DNA from: Pavlovales sp. CCMP2436
Taxonomy: Eukaryota > Haptophyta > Pavlovophyceae > Pavlovales
Assembly: GCA_026770615.1 (NCBI GenBank)
Contig: MU631319.1
Coordinates: 264,946 to 278,056, forward strand
DNA length: 13,111 nucleotides
Reading direction: 5' to 3'
Positions 7,888-13,111 of the stretch are shown piece after piece. How positions within the stretch are numbered: the first letter of the stretch is position 1; each line of letters opens with the position of its first letter. The notes beneath the pieces are model-generated. The model was not told the origin of the DNA and ran no database searches. It was given only the letters and a program-made list of their open reading frames with translations. A program made the translations under genes and the position numbers.

Positions 7888-8054
7888 CAGGGGATCGCGG
7901 GCAATAAGAACGGCGCTTTTTGAGGCTGAGGCTGAGTTCCTTAGCAAAATACATACAAACAAGTGTTAATTTTTTGTTAAAATTACGATTGAAGGGCAAA
8001 AAAACGAGGCTCAGTTTCTTAACACGACGGTTTCTTATTGCCCGCGATCCCCTG
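7888..8054. mobile_element. 167-bp MITE with perfect 23-bp TIRs in a TA site
   Basis: The left end CAGGGGATCGCGGGCAATAA (continuing GAA) at 7888-7910 is matched without error by the inverted right end at 8032-8054. The dinucleotide TA flanks both ends (7886-7887 and 8055-8056), so the palindromic match spans 25 bases. A TA duplication is characteristic of the Tc1/mariner superfamily. The interior is AT-rich and non-coding. The perfect ends imply recent insertion relative to the surrounding decayed repeats. Confidence 0.82.
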
Positions 8055-8125
8055 TAGTGTGCCCGGGCAAGGGCGTTTATGGCTAGTATATTTATCATCC
8101 GGGGACAGATCTCTCCTTGAGCATA

Positions 8126-8319
8126 CCTCGCCCGCCATCTCCTTCCGCCGCTACAGCGTGTCGTCCAGCCTGCTCGCGGGACTTGGGGATCGCATGGGGC
8201 ATAAAACGGGGGTCGCATCCCTCCCATATGACATATCGCTCACTGACAGGCGGCGCATCGTGATGGGCCGCGTCGCCGTGTGGCTACCAGTAGAGCATAC
8301 ATACACACAGTGTATATAG
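8126..8319 (+). pseudogene. Possible coding remnant within the mobile-element cluster
   Basis: This is an open plus-strand stretch ending at a stop at 8317-8319. It includes RRYSVSSSLLAGLGDRMGH, then SLPYDISLTDRRRIV and VAVWLPVEH. Composition and GC-rich third positions are protein-like in the first half. There is no convincing start, no recognised family, and both sides are repeats. It may be a relic of a gene or transposon frame; chance cannot be excluded. Confidence 0.2.
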
Positions 8320-8393
8320 GACTAACGTCTGACGTCGAACAAGTCATTGAGTGAACAACACCTGTTGAACCATGCTGAGCCGCTATATGTATG

Positions 8394-8620
8394 TTGCGCA
8401 GCGACTCCAGCGCTTAGTTTTCGGCTTCCTCATCATCCACTACTTCTACCAGCTCCCCACTTCGGCGTAGCGCGTAGGAGCCTGCGTCGGAGCGCTAAGA
8501 TCAGCCTGACTTGAACTTGAAACGTACCGCTAGCCGGAAACCCCTTTCATTAATATATATACAACATTCAGAACAGTCAGACGCCAGCTTGAATCCCTAT
8601 CATAAATATATATAAGCAGG
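8394..8620. repeat. Dispersed repeat, copy A
   Basis: This copy starts TTGCGCAGCGACTCCAGCGC and runs through TCGGAGCGCTAAGATCAGCC and GAACTTGAAACGTACCGC into an AT-rich tail. The tail carries the AACATTCAGAACAGTCAGAC segment. It aligns with copy B (9041-9291), but lacks about 35 bases that B has before the CAGAACAGTC segment. On the minus strand copies A and B encode the same peptide (RRSGELVEVVDDEEAEN). In copy A the frame is broken by TAA (8414-8416) where B has AAA. Confidence 0.7.
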
Positions 8621-8662
8621 TATTTCTTGGCCATCCTGAAACGGCCGGATCGCGCTGCCCGC

Positions 8663-8693
8663 TCGCGAGGCAGCCCGATGGGCTGCCTCGCGA
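8663..8693. other. Perfect 14-bp hairpin with a 3-base loop
   Basis: TCGCGAGGCAGCCC (8663-8676) is followed by GAT and then its exact reverse complement (8680-8693). The stem is highly GC-rich. There is no T run after it on either strand, so it is not a bacterial-type terminator. It lies in the mobile-element cluster between repeat copies A and B and could be a foldback relic. Confidence 0.6.
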
Positions 8694-8835
8694 AGCTGTT
8701 GTACTTGTACGCACTGCTATCGGCCATCTCTATCACGGACGCTTCATCTACTACCTCATCCACCGCGCCTTCGCGCGGTTAATCGCGCCATGCGCGCGCG
8801 AACAAGTTCATGGCATTCCAAACCCAAACCCGCCA

Positions 8836-9141
8836 TCAAGTGGACTCGCTCGCGCTCGACGTCTCGGCTCTTTCGGCTCCCTCTTCAACCAGTCCTTCCA
8901 CCGCGCCCCCGCGCTGAGGCCCGCGCCCTGCACGCGCAAACGAGTTCTCGACATTCAAAACCCCATCGCTTCCCAGCGATACGTCACCGCTGGGATCACC
9001 ACTGGACTCGCTTGCTCGCGCACTGTCGGGCGGCCCCGCGTTGCGCAGCGACTCCAGCGCTTTGTTTTCGGCTTCCTCATCATCCACCACTTCTACCAGC
9101 TCCCCACTTCGGCGTAGCGAGTAGGAGCCTGCGTCGGAGCG
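8836..9141 (-). pseudogene. Open-frame remnant of a repeat-borne gene
   Basis: The frame is open from just after a TAG at 9142-9144 to a stop at 8836-8838. It reads RSDAGSYSLRRSGELVEVV, DDEEAENKALESLRN and then a Ser/Gly/Asp-rich tail. The first ~35 codons are duplicated in copy A (8394-8480), where they are interrupted by a stop. Conservation of this peptide between two copies suggests the ancestral repeat carried coding sequence. There is no natural ATG (the frame's nominal start is GTG) and no family match that I recognise. A CTTAG sequence just upstream could be a splice acceptor. Confidence 0.3.
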
Positions 9142-9291
9142 CTAAGATCAGCCTGACTTGAACTTGAAACGTACCGCCAGCCCGAACCCCCCTACATTAA
9201 TATAAGCAGGCAATGGGCGACGCAGCGCTCAGACCAGCACAACATTCAGAACAGTCAGACGACAGCTTGAATCCCTATCCTAAATATATAT
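9041..9291. repeat. Dispersed repeat, copy B
   Basis: This is the fullest copy of the repeat also present at 8394-8620 (A) and, truncated, at 9296-9404 (C). It begins TTGCGCAGCGACTCCAGCGC. After CCCTACATTAATAT it contains the AGCAGGCAATGGGCGACGCA segment that forms the inverted partner of 7741-7826. Confidence 0.75.
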
Positions 9292-9295
9292 ATAG

Positions 9296-9404
9296 CCAGC
9301 TCCCCACTTCGGCGTAGCGCGTAGGAGCCTGCGTTGGAGCGCTAAGATCAGCCTGACTTGAACTTGAAACGTACCGCCAGCCCGAACCCCCCTACATTAA
9401 TATA
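9296..9404. repeat. Dispersed repeat, copy C (truncated)
   Basis: It begins at CCAGCTCCCCACTTCGGCGT, the same internal position as base ~9094 of copy B. It stays nearly identical through GAACTTGAAACGTACCGCCA to the CCCTACATTAATAT motif. It lies head-to-tail directly after copy B, with a few AT bases between. This implies tandem duplication or nested insertion. Confidence 0.75.
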
Positions 9405-9559
9405 TATAGCCATCTTCGTCAAGGCTGATTGCTGCTCGTGGGGGCTGAGCGCCCCCTCCTCCAGGGGCACTGCAGATATCATCATTATTATCATGAAAGC
9501 CACCTCTCTCAACGCCTAGGGCGTTTGCGGGTGTGTTTAGTGTCACCATGTATGTAAAG

Positions 9560-10003
9560 GGGTCGAAATTCAAATTTATGGCGCGATTCCGCACTGGGGC
9601 GGGAGGGGGAAAAGTGGTTGCTGGGACGAAGAAGTAGACATTGGTCACCCCTGCGCGCTAAGTGTTGATAGCTGATGTCGAATAGAGCCCTCTTCAACGG
9701 TCGGAGCCCACCTCGTGTGCCTCTTAGGTGCCTCAAGGGTCGACAACATACTTCGTGTAACTAACGTTTTCGATTCTCAGCGTTCGGAATTGAAAAGAAA
9801 GTCATGGTTTCCGAAGTGGTGCCGCGAAGTTAGTTGCAGATTCGTGAATGGGGCGGCAGATTCGTGATTGGGGCGGTGCCCCATTCACGAATCTGCAACT
9901 AACTCCGTGGCACCACCTTTGGTTCCTGACTTGCTTCATAGGATTTTCACCGGATTTTTTTCGATTTCCCCCCCGGACTGGCCACTAATTCGGATTATGA
10001 CCC
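9560..10003. mobile_element. Non-autonomous TIR element, copy 2 (444 bp)
   Basis: This aligns end to end with 4221-4618, sharing GACGAAGAAGTAGACATTGG and GCGCTAAGTGTTGATAGCTG among other blocks. The left end is GGGTCGAAAT and the right end read inward is GGGTCATAATCCGAATTAGT. A possible 4-base duplication AAAG lies at 9556-9559 and 10004-10007. The internal hairpin is longer and better preserved than in copy 1: 9816-9854 pairs with 9878-9916 at 37 of 39 positions. A partial duplication of GGCAGATTCGTGA-TGGGGC lies around the loop. It has no coding capacity. Confidence 0.75.
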
Positions 10004-10365
10004 AAAGGCCATCCGGGATTATCTAGTAACTTAACTAAGTTAGTAATAGTATTATTTTTCAGTTTTTCGGATGCGGAATGGCTATCAGCTTGCAGTTAAG
10101 CATAAGGTAAAACTAAATCATTACAATGTAACTCACAGCAAGTGCCAACTCAAATGGCATTAAGCCAGAAGGGGCCGGGATGGACCTAGGGTTGGGGCTG
10201 GGGTCGCACTGTCAGCGGCCGGGCGATATTATCAGCACCATACCGCGACTGCGCACACCAGCGTACGTATGCTCATCAATGCGTCCTGCCCGCGTTCGGG
10301 CGGCCTCCGGGCAGAGCACCGCTCGGTCGCACAATTGCGCGTGTTCGATGGTGATTTTTTTTTGG
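10004..10365. other. Intergenic spacer, no gene seen
   Basis: This lies between the TIR element and the 3' end of the minus-strand two-exon gene. It is AT-rich to about 10160, including the small palindrome TAACTTAACTAAGTTA, and then GC-rich. It probably contains the 3' UTR of the 10366-11243 gene. The plus-strand frame starting near 10180 extends antisense through that gene and is not credible. Confidence 0.5.
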
Positions 10366-11243
10366 TCATCGGTACGAAAAGGCTTGCGAATAGGGGCGGC
10401 TCGCTTGAGCGCGTTCCCTACGCCGCCTAGTGATCTCCTTGATCTTGTCCTTGAGCTCGTGCATGTTCATGGACTCGATCTCCCGCTCGAGGCGCGTCAT
10501 CTTGTGCGCGTGCGAAGTTGCGGGCGCGTGCGCGCTGGAGGGTGCTGTCTCCTGGGAGTGCCTCTGCTCGGTGACACTTGGGACCGGCGCCTTGGCGCTC
10601 GGCGCAACCGGGGCGGGAAATTCGCGGTTGGCTCGGCCGAAGTCGAGTGGGGCCATCGCCACGCGCGGCTTGGCAGTCTTGGTCACGGCACTGGTGGGCA
10701 CGACGACATCGAGCGAGCGTCTCGGCGGCTCCTCCACCCAAAAGCGTGTGTTTTCAGGCACGTTTCCGCTGTGTATGCGTAGGTGTGTGTTGGGTATGCG
10801 TGTGTGAGTATGAGTGTGCGTGTGTGTATGTGTGCGTGTGTTGGGTGTGCATCATGTGTGTGTGTGTGTGCGTGTGTGTGTATGTGTGCGTGGGTGGGGT
10901 GGGGGGGGTGAGGTGGGGTGGGGTGGGGGGGTTCAGGCACGTTTTCGCACCCGCTCTCCGTGCGCGGGTCATCCTCGTGCACGCCGTCGAGCAGCCAGCG
11001 CATCGAGGTCGCCTCGCGCTGGAAGCGCTCATACTCCTCGTCCGTGTAGAAGAGCGAGCGCGTCGCCTCGGTGCGCGGCGAGATCAATCGCTTCTCTGGC
11101 GTGTTGCGTATCGTGATGCCGCCGCCGCCGCCGCCGCCACCCGAGCCCCCGAGCTTCTTGCTCCCCTTGAGGCACGATTTGACCGGTGCGAGCTGCCGGT
11201 GCCGCGGCACCGAAGATGCGCGGATCGACTCGGGCACGTCCAT
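10366..11243 (-). CDS. Two-exon protein of unknown function (spliced 231 aa)
   Basis: Exon 1 is 10951-11243, starting at the ATG at 11241-11243 (an in-frame TGA lies just upstream with no other ATG between). Exon 2 is 10366-10768. The splice is phase 2, GAGAGCGG|GTGCGA to ACACAG|CGGAAAC, which keeps one frame to the stop at 10366-10368. The N-terminus has QLAPVKSCLKGSKK, then a Gly run (from GCC/GCG repeats), then TIRNTPEKRLISPRTEATR and SLFYTDEEYERFQREA at about residues 73-88. An SCLK followed by a Tyr-Thr-x-Glu-Glu-Tyr-x-x-Phe block recalls uncharacterised algal proteins, but I cannot assign a domain. Exon 2 is Pro/Ala-rich and ends in a basic helix, ELKDKIKEITRRRRERAQ, preceded by KMTRLEREIESMN. 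This is a candidate short coiled coil or nucleic-acid-contacting helix. It is divergent from the 11785 gene. Confidence 0.68.
10769..10950 (-). other. Intron of the 10366-11243 gene (182 nt), microsatellite-filled
   Basis: On the minus strand it begins GTGCGAAAACGTGCCTGAAC and ends CCTACGCATACACAG. It fills with CCCCAC and CACACA repeats instead of a typical pyrimidine tract. Reading through it in frame gives only His/Thr/Pro repeats. Its first bases duplicate the start of exon 2: GCGAAAACGTGCCTGAA at the donor side versus GCGGAAACGTGCCTGAA at the acceptor side, 16 of 17 identical. Confidence 0.68.
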
Positions 11244-11784
11244 GCTCCTCAGACAAGCTTGCCTCAGAATCTGATGCCGATCTCACGTTCGAATATTGTC
11301 TCGCGTCGAAAGGCGTTACACGCGTTGTTTTTCAAAAGGGGGGCGTTGCTTCCCGGCTAAGTTGTGGTTGTGGACCGAGCAGGTTCGCGCGAGATCCACC
11401 GAGGTCGATGCTCACCCCCCGGCGCAATTTGCCTCCCGCACGCTCGGCCTCCGCGCGCTTGACCTCCGCGCGCTCTGGCTCTGCATCGCAAAATTTAATC
11501 GCAAACTCCTATGATCCGCGCTCAGGCACTGCGCGCTCAGGGCTGGACTCAGGCCATGTTTTACGCCGACTCGAGCCAGGCTGCTCAACTAAAGGAGAGT
11601 CTTTCCTTTGGCTCAGCCCCTTCCCTTGGCTCATCCGGTGCACTTTGCGGTGCACTTTTTTTAAAAAAGGGCGCTGGAACCTGCGAACCCGCCCGCCAAC
11701 TTCGGCGCCCGCCCGTCGGCCAACCGTTTTGCGAGCGCAGCACACGCGTGCTTTCCCCCGCCCGCCCGCCAACGGCCGAGAGCA
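11244..11784. promoter_or_regulatory. Divergent intergenic region
   Basis: This gap of 541 bases lies between two genes transcribed away from each other and probably contains both promoters. Visible features are a tandem CGGTGCACTTT pair near 11635-11660, the palindromic run TTTTTTAAAAAA near 11655-11665, and a tandem CTCCGCGCGCT segment near 11450-11475. None can be assigned to a known factor. Long frames across it on both strands look like GC-rich chance frames. Confidence 0.35.
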
Positions 11785-13111
11785 ATGGACTCCGCGCTGC
11801 CTTCGCGCGTGCTGGTGCTCGGCAGCCGCTCGGCGATTGGGCGCAAGTTCATCGACGCGCTCGACAGCGTGAAGCTCGAGCCCGTTGCCGTCTCGAGCCA
11901 GGTGTGCGACCTGCGCTGCCCCCGCATGCCTCCAAAGCCATGTCGCATGGGCTGGTGACATGGCTTGGCGGCTGATCGACGCGTGCGCGGCTCTTCTCGG
12001 CTCTATTTGCCCCCCCCCCTCCCCCCCCTGAACCCGCCCTGCGCGTCCCGTCTGAACCCGGCTGTAACCACCTGCCAGGTGTGCGACCTGCTCGAGGCCG
12101 AGTCAGTCGACCCCCCCCCTGAACCTGCCCTGCGCTTCCCCTCTAAACCCGGCTGTAACCACCTGCCAGGTGTGCGACCTGCTCGAGGCCGAGTCAGTCG
12201 ACAAGCTGATCGCGCAGCTGCGACCGCTCAAGGGCACCTTCCGCTTCGCCGTGCAGTTCAGCACGACGTACGGAGCGCGCGACCTTCTCATGGCGAGGCA
12301 CGTAGCGCGCATCGTGAACGCACTCGAGATCCCGCGCCTTGTCTTCCTCTCCTCATGGGTCGTGATGCTGGACCCGTCGCTCATGTCCACGTGCTACATT
12401 GAGGCCAAGCGCAAGTGAGCCGCGCACTGCCCTGCTGCACTGCTGCCCGCCTGCCCGCCTGAAAATTACCCCCAGTGCTGCTACCCATCTGGCTGCGACT
12501 GTCGGCTATTGTGTCTGCTGTGCGGTATCCGCTGTTCACTTTCTGCGCTGACTTTCTACTCTCTGACAGTGTGCTGACTGTCCGCCCTGACTGTCTGCCG
12601 ACTTTTCGCCACTAACTGTCTGCTGACTGTCTGCTGCTGACTGTCTTCTCCTGATTCTCCTGATTGCCCGCTCCCGACTGTCCGTTTCTGACTGTGTTAC
12701 CTGTCTGTTGACTGTCTGCTCCTGACTGCCCGCTCCTGACTGTCTGCAGGTGCGAGGCTTTCTACCGCGACTGACTGTTACCTGTCTACTCGCACCTGGC
12801 AAAGGAGTAGACTGACTGTTACCTGTCTACTCCTTTGCCTGCTTTAACTCGTACTAACCTCGCCTGACCACCCCTCCCCCCATCCATCTCCAATAGTCGT
12901 CTCATATTTAACAGTCTTCTCTTTTGCCTGCTCTCACGCGTACTACCCTTGCCTAACCCCCCCCCCTCCCTCAGGTGCGAGGCTTTCTACCGCGACATGT
13001 GGCACGACAATCCGAAGAAACTCCGCATCATCCCCCCCTCAGCCCCCCCCCCACTTAAGGGCCACTTCAAGCACACAGATACCGCCCCCGCCCCCCCTCC
13101 GCCCCCCCCTC
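11785..13111 (+). CDS. Atypical SDR / NAD-dependent epimerase-like protein, N-terminal part (three exons, runs off the window)
   Basis: Exons are 11785-11901, 12170-12414 and 12975 onward, spliced in phases 0 and 2; no single unspliced frame gives the protein. Residues 8-25 (RVLVLGSRSAIGRKFIDA) form the first beta strand and the Rossmann glycine loop. The loop is GSRSAIG, where the usual GxxGxxG has Ser for the middle Gly. VCDLLEAESVDKLIAQL (40-56) matches the Asp-containing strand that follows NAD(P) binding in this fold. Residues 95-104 are RLVFLSSWVV, with the active-site Ser at 100 or 101. CYIEAKRKCEAF supplies the catalytic Tyr115-x-x-x-Lys119; the Ser-Tyr spacing is shorter than usual. 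After LRII the frame becomes Pro-rich over C tracts, so the real exon boundary near 13030 is uncertain. The substrate is unknown. The remainder lies beyond the window. Confidence 0.75.
11902..12169 (+). other. Intron 1 of the SDR-like gene (268 nt) with a duplicated acceptor
   Basis: The donor is CCAG|GTGTGCGACC and the acceptor is CTGCCAG|GTGTGCGACC. The 18 bases GCCAGGTGTGCGACCTGC occur at both boundaries (11897-11914 and 12165-12182) and once inside (12074-12091). The inner copy is part of a 91-bp tandem duplication that covers the end of the intron and the first 32 bases of exon 2. Using 12170 keeps the Rossmann frame; using 12079 shifts it. Confidence 0.7.
12021..12202 (+). repeat. 91-bp tandem duplication spanning an intron-exon junction
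   Basis: The unit runs from a C tract followed by TGAACC through GGCTGTAACCACCTGCCAGG and GCTCGAGGCCGAGTCAGTCG. It occurs at about 12021-12111 and 12112-12202. Alignment gives a constant offset of 91, with a handful of substitutions in the intronic part and none in the 32 exon-derived bases. Confidence 0.85.
12553..12782. repeat. Degenerate CTGACTGTCTG tandem array in intron 2
   Basis: Short units such as CTGACTGTCTGC, CTGACTGTCCG and CTCCTGACTGCCCG repeat with small changes across the intron. The minus-strand frame over it is a Gln/Ser/Arg repeat and is not a gene. A 19-base segment GACTGTTACCTGTCTACTC is itself repeated, near 12773 and 12814. Confidence 0.7.
12798..12839. other. 15-bp perfect hairpin in intron 2
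   Basis: GGCAAAGGAGTAGAC (12798-12812) is the exact reverse complement of 12825-12839, with a 12-base loop. It lies between the decoy acceptor (12749) and the true acceptor (12974). In RNA it could alter which acceptor is used; that is inference. Confidence 0.6.

Larger units (their letters stand above)
7741..9291. mobile_element. Decayed composite element with ~85-bp inverted ends
   Basis: The left segment 7741-7826 is repeated in inverted orientation at about 9206-9291. Both contain the AT-rich edge, TTCAAGCTG, GTCTGACTGTTCTGAATGTT and CAGACCAGC or its complement, then the CGACGCAGCG/GCCCATTGCCTGCT part. A partial third copy lies at about 8559-8616. Between the ends are a nested TA-site MITE (7888-8054), duplicated repeat blocks (8394 and 9041) and open-frame remnants. 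The simplest reading is a DNA element with long terminal inverted repeats, later invaded and rearranged. I see no transposase motif and no clear target-site duplication, so the outer boundaries are provisional. Confidence 0.45.
12415..12974 (+). other. Intron 2 of the SDR-like gene (560 nt) with an internal exon-start copy
   Basis: The donor is CGCAA|GTGAGC (near consensus) and the acceptor is CCCTCCCTCAG|GTGCGAGG, preceded by a strong C/T tract. The middle is a degenerate CTGACTGTCTG tandem array (about 12555-12780). At 12747-12771 lies an exact 25-base copy of the acceptor CAG plus the first 22 bases of exon 3 (12972-12996). Splicing to that copy would read CEAFYRD and then a stop. A 15-bp perfect hairpin lies at 12798-12839. 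Confidence 0.72.

Noticed and set aside
8663..8693. Bacterial-type intrinsic terminator
   Set aside because: The hairpin has no following T tract on either strand and the window has no bacterial gene organisation.
8790..9161. A 123-codon plus-strand open frame in the repeat cluster
   Set aside because: It is an Arg/His/Pro/Ser-rich translation across duplicated repeat DNA. The opposite strand carries the peptide conserved between repeat copies.
10180..11360. Long plus-strand frames antisense to the two-exon gene
   Set aside because: They cross the GT-rich microsatellite as Cys/Val repeats and have no domain-like content. The minus-strand exons join in frame with GT-AG sites.
11186..11872. 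A 228-codon plus-strand open frame across the divergent promoter region
   Set aside because: It spans two gene starts in the wrong frame and is rich in Arg, Ser, Pro and Cys, as expected of chance frames in GC-rich DNA.
11785..11958. Unspliced short protein ending soon after VCDLRCPR
   Set aside because: The frame stops at 11956-11958 without completing the fold. Splicing at the GTGTGCGACC repeat restores a continuous Rossmann-type protein.

Overview
The window looks like nuclear DNA from a unicellular eukaryotic alga, most likely one with a secondary plastid (haptophyte or stramenopile type). The evidence is indirect. Genes are GC-rich and some are split by GT-AG introns. AT-rich and microsatellite-rich spacers hold many terminal-inverted-repeat elements. 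One protein begins with a hydrophobic leader followed by a basic stretch, as in secondary-plastid targeting. There are no operons, Shine-Dalgarno sites, rRNAs or tRNAs that I can support.

Layout. 1-1945: repeat-dominated spacer with (CA)n minisatellite, dispersed short repeats and a foldback element at 1647-1789. 1946-2716 (-) and 3059-3745 (+): a divergent gene pair, an unrecognised acidic protein and a small protein resembling the N-terminal part of a plastid RNase II-like protein. 3746-5732: spacer with a partial TIR element, a complete 398-bp element (4221-4618) and a 753-bp element with 8-bp target-site duplications (4914-5666). 5733-6854 (-): an intact EamA/DMT-type ten-helix transporter, the clearest gene here. 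6855-10365: about 3.5 kb of nested mobile-element debris. It holds a 155-bp element with 8-bp duplications, a 167-bp element with perfect 23-bp TIRs in a TA site, a roughly 1.55-kb structure with about 85-bp inverted ends, three copies of another repeat, and a second copy (9560-10003) of the 4221-4618 family. 10366-11243 (-): a two-exon gene of unknown function. 11785-13111 (+): the first three exons of an atypical short-chain dehydrogenase/epimerase-like gene that runs off the window.

The main unusual point is in the introns. All three introns I can reconstruct contain a copy of the first 15-25 bases of the exon that follows them, placed at the donor side or in the middle of the intron. The copies create decoy splice sites, two of which would give a frameshift or an immediate stop. 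This pattern suggests intron gain or growth by local duplication, or by insertion with long target duplication. I see no defence system, CRISPR array or phage-like cluster. The genes do not form an evident pathway together.
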